A stretch of 36,931 nt of DNA from positions 1 through 36,931 of the forward strand of contig JAAYHS010000032.1 in assembly GCA_012735315.1 (NCBI GenBank), written 5' to 3'. Below the pieces are notes generated by a model that was not told the DNA's origin, did no database searches, and was given only the letters and a program-made list of their open reading frames with translations. This stretch comes from Bacillota bacterium (GTDB lineage: Bacteria; Bacillota; UBA4882; UBA8346). Below are positions 1 through 7,796 of the stretch, piece after piece. The position numbers and the translations under genes are program-made. The number at the start of each line of letters is the position of its first letter. Positions within the stretch are counted from its first letter, which is position 1.

Positions 1-37
1 ATATATGAATATGAATCTATTAATTTCAGGACAGGAG

Positions 38-104
38 GTGTCAAGAGTAGGTTAAAACGCATATATTTCAGGTCTCCCTGAAATGTGCGCAAAATTCTTG
101 ACAC
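38..104. repeat. Short inverted-repeat element (MITE-like or IS-end remnant)
   Basis: A perfect 9-bp terminal inverted repeat (GTGTCAAGA at 38-46, TCTTGACAC at 96-104) bounds 67 bp. Inside lies a perfect 8-bp hairpin, ATTTCAGG (65-72) and CCTGAAAT (77-84), with a 4-nt loop. There is no room for a transposase. The layout suits a miniature mobile element or a pair of leftover IS ends. It sits immediately before the first open codons of the gene that follows. I see no clear target-site duplication. Confidence 0.45.
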
Positions 105-113
105 TACCCCGAA

Positions 114-1229
114 TTGGCCGACTTACAAAAGAAGGCTGAAGAATTGGATTCCATTAGCAACGTATCTGCCCGGAAATATGTTGACGTCTACTTCGAATTG
201 GCTGAGATTTATCTGAAGACGGGGTTAAAAGAGAAAGCGATGGAATCTTTGCAAAAAGGATTACGGTTGGAGTCTTGGAATTATAAGTACCAATTGCTGT
301 TAGCCAAGTTGGAAATAGACGCCCAACTTTATCTGAAAGCTTATGAACGCTTGCATTTTATAAATCGGTTTTGTGAAGATCGAGAATATTGTAGAATGGC
401 TGATAAGTTGTTGAAAAAGCCGGAGTTCAAAATATACATGAAACAAGATCCGCCGCCGTCCTTACCGGGTTATAAACTATACATAATACAATTTGAAGGC
501 GCTCAGCCAATTTTTATTGATGCGGTCGCTTCGCGAATCTTTCAAGTGTTTGGAATCGAAGTTGAAGTTTTAAATGAGCGGTTAAAACCGGATACCCGAA
601 AAATCAGAAATAATCGTGAGCATTTTTACGATCTAGTTATTAGGAATTATCAAATCCGTTTTGGGATGCATGAATATGATGAATTGTTAAGAAAAACAAA
701 TATTCCCCGGAGTAAAGCGGAAAACTTTAAAAGCAAGGAAACATTGGTTAAAGCGCTTTGTATGCAAGAGCCCAACGGGGGAGAACTTTGGAATTATATT
801 CAAGCGACAATTAGGGATCAATATGACGCCGAAGTCTTATTAAAACAGATTCAACAAAGTTTTAAAAAGAAGCTGGATTTACATGGCACAATAGGTTTAT
901 TAGGTATAACCGCCGATGATATATATTTCGATGATTACAATTATCTATTCGGCAGCGGTGAACCTCGTCTGGGGGTAATAAGCCATGCAAGGTTTTATGA
1001 TAACGAAACATCTTTAGATACAGCGATTAAACGGACGGTTATGCAAGCTTTTTCAACCACCGGTTTTATTATTGGAATACCGAGATGTACTTCACCGACA
1101 TGCGCGCGGGCTTATGCTCATTCTCTCGCGGAACATGATCGGAAAGAAGATCAAATATGCCGGGAATGTAGGGATAATTTAAGGGAAAGATATCGTGAAT
1201 TATCCATAACAAATGAAGAGGATGATTGA
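114..1229 (+). CDS. TPR protein fused to a catalytically dead archaemetzincin-like domain, probably 5'-truncated
   Basis: Residues about 15-105 look like two to three TPR-type helix pairs (LAEIYLKTGLKEKAMESLQKG). Residues about 120-371 match the archaemetzincin (AMZ) zinc-protease fold, including the stretch IGLLGITADDIYFDDYNYLF followed by RLGVISHARF. In active members the core is HExxHxxGxxHC followed by Cx4C and CxxC. Here the aligned core is STTGFIIGIPRC (314-325): all three zinc-binding His and the catalytic Glu are gone. The second, structural zinc site is kept (C325, C330, C349, C352). It is therefore predicted not to be a protease and may act as a binding protein. The frame is open from 102 with only a TTG at 114 and no ribosome binding site, right beside an inverted-repeat element, so the 5' end may be lost. 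Base composition is visibly AT-richer than in dnaB, suggesting transfer. Domain identity is fairly sure; function is unknown. Confidence 0.7.
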   Translation: MADLQKKAEELDSISNVSARKYVDVYFELAEIYLKTGLKEKAMESLQKGLRLESWNYKYQLLLAKLEIDAQLYLKAYERLHFINRFCEDREYCRMADKLLKKPEFKIYMKQDPPPSLPGYKLYIIQFEGAQPIFIDAVASRIFQVFGIEVEVLNERLKPDTRKIRNNREHFYDLVIRNYQIRFGMHEYDELLRKTNIPRSKAENFKSKETLVKALCMQEPNGGELWNYIQATIRDQYDAEVLLKQIQQSFKKKLDLHGTIGLLGITADDIYFDDYNYLFGSGEPRLGVISHARFYDNETSLDTAIKRTVMQAFSTTGFIIGIPRCTSPTCARAYAHSLAEHDRKEDQICRECRDNLRERYRELSITNEEDD

Positions 1230-1460
1230 AATGTCCGGCCCGTTGGGGTTATTTGAGCAGTTGTAAATGGCGGAGTTTTATGACGAAGACGAGAATTTCA
1301 TCGAATTGGAAATTTTGTTATCGTTTTGGTAAAATTCAAATAATATTTCATCCGGATTAACTTTTTAATTTTACTCCCCTCCCGGCAGGTACTGGCCATC
1401 CAAAGCAGAATTAAAATGATGAACACTTTTACCATTAGCCGATAGCCGAGGAGGATCAGG

Positions 1461-2798
1461 ATGAACGGAGCAACGGCTTTAGAACGGATTCCGCCGCAGA
1501 ACCTTGACGCGGAACAGTCGACTCTTGGCTCGATGCTTTTAGAGAAGGAGGCCATTTATAAGGGCGCCGAATTATTGCGGCCGGAGGATTTTTACCGCGA
1601 GGCGCACCGGGTCATCTTTGAAGTGGTAGTCCATTTGGCGAATAAAGGTGAACCGGTCGATATCATCACCGTCTCCGAGGAATTAAAACAACGCGGCCTG
1701 TTGGACAAGGTCGGGGGTCCGGCTTACTTGACTCAACTCGCCAATTTCGTCCCCACCGCCGCCAATGTGGAATATTACGCCAATATTGTGGCGGAAAAGT
1801 CACTGTTGCGTTCGATTATCTCCGTGGCTACCAATATCGTGAAAATGGGTTACGAGGGCGCGGAAGAAGTAGATGTAATCCTGGACCGTGCCGAGAAGGA
1901 GATCTTTGAAATTTCCCAAAAGCGTAACACCAAAGGTTTTGTCAGTCTCCGGAGCATTTTGGTGGAGACTTTCGAACGGATCGAAAAGCTTTATGAGTCA
2001 AAAGGAGGCGTTACCGGTCTTCCCACCGGATATCCGGATCTTGACCGGATCACCGCCGGATTTCAACCTTCCGATCTGATTATTTTGGCGGCCAGGCCCA
2101 GTATGGGGAAGACGACTTTTGCCTTGAATTTAGCCAGTTATGCCGCGGTGGAGCTCAAGATTCCGGCGATCATTTTCAGCTTGGAAATGTCCAAGGAACA
2201 GTTGGCTTTGAAGCTGCTTTGTTCCGAGGCGGGCGTCGATAACCAGCGGATTCGCACCGGCGCTCTCCGGGATGATGATTGGCCCAGGCTTTCCCATGCA
2301 TTGGGGCGGCTTTCGGACGCTACCCTTTTTATTGACGATTCGCCGGGTATCAGCGCGATAGAGATTCGAGCCAAGGCCAGAAGGATTAAAGCCGAACACG
2401 GTTTGGGTTTGGTGATCATCGATTATCTGCAATTAATGCAATCCCGTTCCCGGAGCGAGAACCGGCAACAGGAAGTATCGGAGATTTCCCGCTCCTTAAA
2501 AGCGTTGGCCCGCGAATTGGATGTTCCGGTAGTTGCTCTTTCCCAGCTGTCAAGGGCGGTGGAACAGCGGGCCGATAAAAGACCGGGTTTGGCTGATCTT
2601 CGGGAATCGGGTTCTTTGGAACAAGACGCGGATATTGTCGCCTTTCTTTACCGGGAGGACTATTACAATCCGGAGACGGACCGCAAGAATATCACGGAAT
2701 TAATCATTGCCAAACAGCGGAACGGACCGGTTGGCTCCGTTGATTTCTACTTCCAAAAGGAGTTTAGCAAATTTCAAAGTCTGGCGCGACAAAAATAG
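1461..2798 (+). CDS. dnaB: Replicative DNA helicase DnaB
   Basis: This is the hexameric 5'-3' helicase that unwinds DNA at the replication fork and interacts with primase. The 445 aa length is typical. The N-terminal primase-interacting domain begins with PQNLDAEQSTLGSMLL (about residues 11-26). The RecA-like motor has Walker A ARPSMGKTT (211-219, Lys217), the Walker B region LVIIDYLQLM and the C-terminal motif ALSQLSRAVE. The start is ATG with GAGGAGG just upstream. No intein is visible. The usual Firmicutes upstream neighbours (rplI, gdpP) are not in view; the pseudo-archaemetzincin gene is there instead. A degenerate 9-bp repeat starts directly after the stop codon. Confidence 0.96.
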   Translation: MNGATALERIPPQNLDAEQSTLGSMLLEKEAIYKGAELLRPEDFYREAHRVIFEVVVHLANKGEPVDIITVSEELKQRGLLDKVGGPAYLTQLANFVPTAANVEYYANIVAEKSLLRSIISVATNIVKMGYEGAEEVDVILDRAEKEIFEISQKRNTKGFVSLRSILVETFERIEKLYESKGGVTGLPTGYPDLDRITAGFQPSDLIILAARPSMGKTTFALNLASYAAVELKIPAIIFSLEMSKEQLALKLLCSEAGVDNQRIRTGALRDDDWPRLSHALGRLSDATLFIDDSPGISAIEIRAKARRIKAEHGLGLVIIDYLQLMQSRSRSENRQQEVSEISRSLKALARELDVPVVALSQLSRAVEQRADKRPGLADLRESGSLEQDADIVAFLYREDYYNPETDRKNITELIIAKQRNGPVGSVDFYFQKEFSKFQSLARQK

Positions 2799-2805
2799 GA
2801 CCACT

Positions 2806-2869
2806 GATTACACAGATACCGCAGATGACCACTGATAACGCTGATTTCACTGATATCGCTGATAGCGCT
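2806..2869 (+). repeat. Degenerate 9-bp GATNNCNCN tandem repeat after dnaB
   Basis: About seven units start with GAT at nearly 9-bp intervals (GATTACACA, GATACCGCA, GATAACGCT, GATTTCACT, GATATCGCT, GATAGCGCT; one unit has an extra base). The array begins seven bases after the dnaB stop codon. The same unit recurs at 27456, 35760 and 36596, always on this strand. Confidence 0.8.
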
Positions 2870-2974
2870 GGTTAAATTAGCATTTTCGGGTTTGCTGATG
2901 ACACGGGGCATGGGTTATTCAGGATATTGAAAGTGATAAAAAACATATAAGCTTTTATCTGAGCCTAGGATTGT

Positions 2975-3003
2975 TTGACTTAAAATCCTTAGTGTGCTAA
3001 GAT
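2975..3003 (+). promoter_or_regulatory. Sigma-A type promoter of the thiamine operon
   Basis: TTGACT (2975-2980) and TAAGAT (2998-3003) are separated by exactly 17 bases. Transcription would start at about 3010, directly before the first stem of the TPP riboswitch, which supports the call. Confidence 0.7.
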
Positions 3004-3012
3004 TTATTTTAA

Positions 3013-3093
3013 GATTTGGAGGGGTGCTCCGGGGACCGGGGCTGAGATTAGACCCTTGAACCTGATCCGGGTAATGCCGGCGTAGGGAAATTG
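3013..3093 (+). ncRNA. TPP (THI-box) riboswitch
   Basis: The conserved THI-box blocks are all present: GGGGTGC (3021-3027), GCTGAGA (3041-3047), ACCCTTGAACCTGAT (3052-3066), the GG-TAATGCC segment (3069-3077) and GCGTAGGGAA (3080-3089). A P1 closing stem can form between 3013-3017 and 3088-3092. Thiamine pyrophosphate binding would favour the terminator that follows at 3104-3127 and shut off the transporter operon. Confidence 0.96.
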
Positions 3094-3103
3094 GTAATGG
3101 CTT

Positions 3104-3130
3104 AAAAACCCCTTCGTGGGGTTTTTTGTT
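3104..3130 (+). terminator. Riboswitch-controlled intrinsic terminator
   Basis: AAAAACCCC (3104-3112) pairs with GGGGTTTTT (3118-3126) around the loop TTCGT, and the T run follows. It lies about 110 bases before the thiB start, which fits transcriptional attenuation by the TPP riboswitch. Confidence 0.92.
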
Positions 3131-3239
3131 TATCGGGAAGGAAATTTGCCACAAAGCTTTCGGAGACCAAGGGGGAAAATGCATGTTGCCGTAGGGATCT
3201 CATGCCTTTGTGGTCATTAATATTAAGGAGGGTTGAAAG

Positions 3240-4256
3240 ATGAGGAAAAAACTAGGCATCCTATTTTCCATAGTATTAGCGTTTGTTTTGACATATCAAA
3301 TCTGGGACGGGAATTGCGCCTCTCCCAAACTTACCGTATATACCTACTCCAGTTTTCCGGTCAGTCTGGTGGAAACCATCAAAAACCATTTTTTAAAGGA
3401 GTATCGGACGAAAGTCGAATTTCGCTCCTTCTCGGACACGGGACCGATGTTCAACCAATTATTACAGGAGAAGAGAGCGCCCCGGGCCGATTTGGTAATC
3501 GGGCTGGATAATAACTATTTTGTCAAAGCGGTTGAGCATGACCTTTTCCAATCCTACAAACCGAAAGCCGCAGCCAAGATCCGGCCGGAACTGGTCTTTG
3601 ATCCCCAGTATCGAATAATTCCGTTCGATTACGGTTATGTGGTCTTCAATTACGATCGGGAGCGTTTGGATAAAGTGCCGAGAACGCACATGGATTTATT
3701 GGACCCCTACTATAAAGGGAAGATTATCATTGAGAACCCGATGACATCCTCTCCGGGGCAAGTATTTCTATTGACCACCATCGCCCTTTATGGCGAGGAT
3801 GGGTACCTTGATTATTGGCGCCGGTTGAAAAAGAATTTACTGGCGATCACCCCCGGCTGGGATGAGGCTTACGGTATGTATACCGCCGGGGAAGCGCCGT
3901 TGGTTTTGTCTTACGGGACCAGCCCCGTCTATCATTATCTCTACGACAAAACCGAACGCTATCAGGCCTTAGTCCTTGACGATGCGGCCTATGCCCAGAT
4001 CGAAGGGATGGGTATCGTTAAAGGGACAGCCAATCTCAAAGGCGCGCAGCAACTGGTGGATTACCTACTTACGCCTGAGTTTCAAAGTCTAATCCCGGAG
4101 AGCCAGTTTATGTACCCGGTAACCGGCGACGCTAAATTGCCGGAAAGCTTTAAGGCGGCCGCCAAGGTCAAACGGATTTTGAACCTGCCTCCGGAGCAAG
4201 TCGCCGCCAAGCTGGATAAGTGGCTGAGCGATTGGGAGAAGGCCATTAGCCGTTGA
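3240..4256 (+). CDS. thiB: Thiamine ABC transporter, substrate-binding protein
   Basis: The protein is the periplasmic or extracellular binding component that captures thiamine or its phosphates for import. It is 338 aa. The N-terminal hydrophobic segment (residues 5-22) is a signal peptide with likely cleavage near NCA; the Cys there does not sit in a good lipobox. The body starts LTVYTYSSFPV and contains ADLVIGLDNNYF, FDYGYVVFNYD and the PGWDEAYGMYTAGEAPLVLSY region typical of the ThiB/TbpA family. AGGAGGG precedes the ATG. The TPP riboswitch upstream strongly supports thiamine, rather than iron or putrescine, as substrate. Confidence 0.93.
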   Translation: MRKKLGILFSIVLAFVLTYQIWDGNCASPKLTVYTYSSFPVSLVETIKNHFLKEYRTKVEFRSFSDTGPMFNQLLQEKRAPRADLVIGLDNNYFVKAVEHDLFQSYKPKAAAKIRPELVFDPQYRIIPFDYGYVVFNYDRERLDKVPRTHMDLLDPYYKGKIIIENPMTSSPGQVFLLTTIALYGEDGYLDYWRRLKKNLLAITPGWDEAYGMYTAGEAPLVLSYGTSPVYHYLYDKTERYQALVLDDAAYAQIEGMGIVKGTANLKGAQQLVDYLLTPEFQSLIPESQFMYPVTGDAKLPESFKAAAKVKRILNLPPEQVAAKLDKWLSDWEKAISR

Positions 4257-5881
4257 TGCGCATTTCAATCCGGCGTCAAAGAACTGCGCTCGTATATTGG
4301 GGATTAATAATCCTGTTTTACCTGCCGGTGGTTACGGTTTTGGGAAGAGCGCTCATCAATGCAAAAGTCCTTAAGGAACTGTTGGACTTCGTCGGTTCCG
4401 GGCTTTTCTGGAATACACTCTCCTTCAGCGCAACGGAAGCGTTTTTCAGCGCGGCTTTCAGTTTATGCCTAGCCCTGCCGGGGGCTTATTTCTTTGGCAA
4501 CTTTGATTTTCCCGGCAAAAGATTTTTACGCAACATTATGGTCTTGCCGTTTATGCTGCCCGGAATTTTAGTCGTCTTGGGGATGGTGGTCTTTTACGGG
4601 CGGAACGGGACTCTCAACCATTGGCTAATCCGGTTATTCCCCGAAAGCGGGCTCCGGTTTACGGGGCTTTATGGTTTTTCGGGGATTATCTTGGCCAATG
4701 TTTTTTATAATTTTTCATTTTGCATCCGGGTTTTGGGAGAAAGCTGGGAACGGATCGATCCTAATCTCAGCGAAGCCTCGGCCGTTTTGGGAGCTTCCAG
4801 GCGGCGAACTTTTTGGGGGGTCACTTTTCCGCTGTTGAGGCCGACGCTCAGCTATTTGTTCCTGTTGGTTTTCCTCTATTCCTTCTTAAGCTTTACCGTA
4901 GTATTGGCGCTGGGCGGGTATTTGTATAAGACTTTCGAGGTCTTGATTTATATCGAATACAATAGCAAATTAAATTTCGACCGGGCTACCGTCATTGCCG
5001 GGTTGCAGACGGCTATTTTGGCGGGGGTATTGTTCCTTCAAAACTGGTTGGGCCGGAGAATTAGGACCGGCGGCGGTCTGGGGAGAGTCCTTCCCAGACT
5101 GTCTTGGCGGGAAAAACCATGGCAATCGGTAATTGCTTTAGGCTATGCTTTGCCTGCCGGTTTATTTTTGGCCGGGCCCTTGGGAGCCATTGTGGTCCGG
5201 TCTTTAAAAGAGCGCGGTTTGCCCGAGTCGGGATTCACCTGGAAAAATTATCGGCAATTATTCGATGAAGGGTTCCGTTTTATAGTCGGCAACGACTTAA
5301 CGGAGATACTGGGAGTAAGTATCGCTCTGGCTTTAACCGTGGCCGTAGCTACTACGGGAGTCGCTTATCTCTTGGCCCGGGGCCGCAGGACGCGGCCCTG
5401 GCAAGTGGGCGACCTTTGGCTGCAGCTTCCGATCGGAATATCTTTTTTAACCTTTTCTTTCGGAATCGGCTTGCTGGCGCGGGAATATTTACCGCCGATA
5501 GTCCTGATAATCTGGGCCCAAATGTTTCTGGCTTTTCCATTGGTCTATTCGGTATTGCGAAACGCTTGGCGTGATTTGGGAGAGTATCCGTTGGAAGCGG
5601 CCCGGACCTTGGGGGCTGATCGACGGCGGCTTTTTTGGACAATCGAACTGCCGATGATGCGTAAACCGATCGCTACCGCCGCCGCCTATGCCATGGCCTT
5701 TTCGTTGGGAGATCTGGCGGCGGTCCTGATGTTGGGCCAAGGCGGAATAGTCACGGTATCGGTGGCCATCTACCGCTTAATCGGACATTATCATTTCCCG
5801 CGCGCGATCGCCCTGGGCGTGCTGTTTATGGTGATCTCGGTGTTGCTCTACTCGCTGGCGCAGGAAAAGGCCGATAATTAA
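4256..5881 (+). CDS. thiP: Thiamine ABC transporter, permease
   Basis: This is a fused permease with two binding-protein-dependent transport domains, 541 aa, close to the usual ThiP length. About twelve membrane segments are visible in two halves (residues about 15-270 and 290-535). Each half carries the loop that docks on the ATPase: EASAVLGASRRRTFWGVTFP in the first and EAARTLGADRRRLFWTIELP in the second. ATG at 4256 overlaps the thiB TGA by one base (TGATG), so translational coupling is likely; a TTG one codon upstream is the less attractive start. Confidence 0.93.
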   Translation: MRISIRRQRTALVYWGLIILFYLPVVTVLGRALINAKVLKELLDFVGSGLFWNTLSFSATEAFFSAAFSLCLALPGAYFFGNFDFPGKRFLRNIMVLPFMLPGILVVLGMVVFYGRNGTLNHWLIRLFPESGLRFTGLYGFSGIILANVFYNFSFCIRVLGESWERIDPNLSEASAVLGASRRRTFWGVTFPLLRPTLSYLFLLVFLYSFLSFTVVLALGGYLYKTFEVLIYIEYNSKLNFDRATVIAGLQTAILAGVLFLQNWLGRRIRTGGGLGRVLPRLSWREKPWQSVIALGYALPAGLFLAGPLGAIVVRSLKERGLPESGFTWKNYRQLFDEGFRFIVGNDLTEILGVSIALALTVAVATTGVAYLLARGRRTRPWQVGDLWLQLPIGISFLTFSFGIGLLAREYLPPIVLIIWAQMFLAFPLVYSVLRNAWRDLGEYPLEAARTLGADRRRLFWTIELPMMRKPIATAAAYAMAFSLGDLAAVLMLGQGGIVTVSVAIYRLIGHYHFPRAIALGVLFMVISVLLYSLAQEKADN

Positions 5882-5887
5882 TTTTTA

Positions 5888-5950
5888 CTCTGTGTCTCTG
5901 CGTCTCCGTGGTTAAATCATTATTGGCCACAGAGACACGGAGGCACAGAG
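5888..5950. repeat. Imperfect 24-bp inverted repeat between thiP and thiQ
   Basis: The arms lie at 5888-5911 and 5927-5950 with a 15-nt loop. Twenty of 24 positions pair by Watson-Crick rules; two of the other four are G-U in the plus-strand RNA. The core word is CTGTGTCTCTGCG. No T run follows, so it is not a classical terminator. It could stabilise or process the thi mRNA, or be a dispersed intergenic repeat. Confidence 0.75.
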
Positions 5951-5995
5951 AAATCATTTTCCAAATAGCTGATTATTTAGTTAAGGAGAACTGGG

Positions 5996-7042
5996 ATGTC
6001 GAAACCGATTTTGGACTTGGCTTTGGAGAAAGATTATCCCGAATTTGAGCTCCGAGCGGAACTGGCGGTTGAAAACGGAGAATTCTTTTCGTTACTGGGT
6101 CCGAGCGGATGCGGGAAGACGACTCTTTTGCGTTTGATCGCCGGACTGGAGAGACCGGACGCGGGTAGGATCACTTTGAACGGCCGGGATATTACCGGAC
6201 TCAGCCCGGAGAAACGCCGAATCGGACTGGTTTTTCAGAACTACGCCCTTTTCCCTCATTTAAATGTCTATGAAAATATCGAATACGGTTTGAAGCTGCA
6301 GAGGCGTTCCCAGGTCGAGCGCAAGCGCCGGGTGGGAGAGATGTTGGCTCTTTTTCGGTTGGAGACGTTAGCTGAAAGAACAATCCTCCAATTATCCGGC
6401 GGAGAACAACAGCGGGTCGCCCTGGCAAGGGCTTTGGCGGTTGAACCGGAGGTTTTATTGCTGGACGAACCCTTCGCGGCCTTGGATTATGAGATTCGGA
6501 GCAGGCTACGGGATGAATTGAAACATTTGCAACGCAGTTTGGGATTTACCACTATTTTCGTCACCCACCAGCAAGAAGAAGCGCTTTCAATCTCGGACCG
6601 GATCGCCCTGATGCGGCAAGGGCGGATCATCCAGTCCGGGCGCCCCAGGGATGTCTATGAAAACCCCGTCAACCGTTTCGCGGCCGAGTTTTTGGGCGAC
6701 GCCAACCTGATCCCTTGCAGGTCCGCCGCAGCCGACTCGGAAGATTGTCTCATTCAATTGAATGATGGACGCAGACTGGAATCGGCTCCCGAAGGTTCCG
6801 GCCATGAGGCGGAAAAGTGGTTGATGGTCCGGCCTGAAGATATCGTTCTTAATCCGCAACAGCCCCGATTGGAAGGGGAAATTGTTCGTCTGGAATACCT
6901 GGGGCATTTTTACCGGCTGGAGCTGGACAGCGGCAGGTTTCGAATCAGAGCGATAGCCGGAAAAGAGGTAGGAACTCTTAAAGAAGGAACACGGGTCGGC
7001 TTTGGGTTCAACGCGGAGGCGGTTAGAGTGTTGGAGGGATAA
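5996..7042 (+). CDS. thiQ: Thiamine ABC transporter, ATP-binding protein (long form)
   Basis: This subunit powers the ThiP channel by ATP hydrolysis. Visible motifs are Walker A GPSGCGKTT (35-43), Q-loop VFQNYALFPH (79-88), signature LSGGEQQ (133-139), Walker B LLLDEP (154-159) and switch His191. At 348 aa it is about 115 residues longer than the short ThiQ of enterobacteria. The extra C-terminal part (from about 235, with WLMVRPEDIVL near 280) looks like a TOBE regulatory domain as in the PotA/CysA/FbpC group. The assignment as ThiQ rests on operon position behind thiB and thiP. The gene is 114 bases after thiP, across a hairpin repeat. Confidence 0.88.
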   Translation: MSKPILDLALEKDYPEFELRAELAVENGEFFSLLGPSGCGKTTLLRLIAGLERPDAGRITLNGRDITGLSPEKRRIGLVFQNYALFPHLNVYENIEYGLKLQRRSQVERKRRVGEMLALFRLETLAERTILQLSGGEQQRVALARALAVEPEVLLLDEPFAALDYEIRSRLRDELKHLQRSLGFTTIFVTHQQEEALSISDRIALMRQGRIIQSGRPRDVYENPVNRFAAEFLGDANLIPCRSAAADSEDCLIQLNDGRRLESAPEGSGHEAEKWLMVRPEDIVLNPQQPRLEGEIVRLEYLGHFYRLELDSGRFRIRAIAGKEVGTLKEGTRVGFGFNAEAVRVLEG

Positions 7043-7061
7043 AAAGGAGCCGGTTTTCTGC

Positions 7062-7661
7062 CTAAAAGGTATAAGTTAATCCAAAGTAAACCGTCTCGTC
7101 CCCTTCTTCAGGCATTAGATAATCGAAATAAAACGAGAAGATAGCGATGGGTTTGAATTCGGCCCCCAATAAAAGGTCAATTGCGGCATCCCCTTGATCC
7201 GGCTTGGCGTATTTAAAACCGCCATAAGCGGTAATGGCCTCGTTGAATCCATACTCAGCCTGACCGGTTAAAGCGATGTCTTGGGATTGGTATTCAACCA
7301 GTCCGACCAGACCTAGCCGGTCTTTGAAGTTGAACTTATAGGCAAAACCGTATTTATTTGAACTGTCCTCATCCTTCCATTCATGATCGAACATTACCGC
7401 CATTTTTTCGTTGAAGGCATAACGGCCTCCGATGATATTGCGTTGCACCTCGGTAATATAGCCGCATTTCAACAATAAATGATCATTTAAGCCGAAATTT
7501 CCGGTAAATGTAGCTTGTTCGGAGTCGGAAGGCTCGAGGTATTTTTCGAATGAGACGGAGACGCCTTTGGTGACTTCGATAGGAATGACGCCGGCAATTG
7601 TGGGATGACCAAGGGTCAAAAACAGCAAGAGGTTGCATATTAAAGCAAGGTTCTTTTTCAT
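7062..7661 (-). CDS. Small outer-membrane beta-barrel protein, copy 1
   Basis: The 199 aa protein has a signal peptide (MKKNLALICNLLLFLTLGHP, cleavage near TIA). The mature part consists of alternating amphipathic strands and turns (LLLKCGYITEV, FYFDYLMPEE, VYFGLTYTF). It ends in Phe, the C-terminal signal used by the BAM machinery to recognise outer-membrane barrels. The start is ATG at 7661 with TTGGAGG just before it; a TTG four codons upstream would lie inside that ribosome binding site. It is paralogous to the two genes at higher coordinates. Its stop is only 19 bases from the thiQ stop, in convergent orientation, with no terminator between them. It may be a porin or structural barrel; the substrate cannot be told. 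Confidence 0.75.
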   Translation of the reverse strand: MKKNLALICNLLLFLTLGHPTIAGVIPIEVTKGVSVSFEKYLEPSDSEQATFTGNFGLNDHLLLKCGYITEVQRNIIGGRYAFNEKMAVMFDHEWKDEDSSNKYGFAYKFNFKDRLGLVGLVEYQSQDIALTGQAEYGFNEAITAYGGFKYAKPDQGDAAIDLLLGAEFKPIAIFSFYFDYLMPEEGDETVYFGLTYTF

Positions 7662-7730
7662 TTTATCCTCCAATGAGGTAATCTTTTTGAAGTAAATATT
7701 CGACGTTTCTTAAAATTTACCTATAATAAT

Positions 7731-7756
7731 AAACAAAAAACGCTCTTTTGAGCGTC
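7731..7756 (-). terminator. Intrinsic terminator of beta-barrel copy 2
   Basis: On the minus strand CGCTC-AAAA-GAGCG is followed by TTTTTTG (plus positions 7754 down to 7734). It ends the 7797-8426 gene before copy 1 begins. Confidence 0.85.
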
Positions 7757-7796
7757 TTGTATCAGGCCGGATTTGTTAATTAAACATTTTTTGTGT

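Noticed and set aside
1231-1332. Two tiny open frames (11 and 21 codons) after the archaemetzincin-like gene
   Set aside because: No good ribosome binding sites and no recognisable sequence. They may be decayed remains of a longer gene, but nothing supports calling them.
3240-7042. Iron or spermidine ABC transporter
   Set aside because: The ATPase resembles FbpC and PotA, but the TPP riboswitch and the ThiB-type binding protein make thiamine far more likely.
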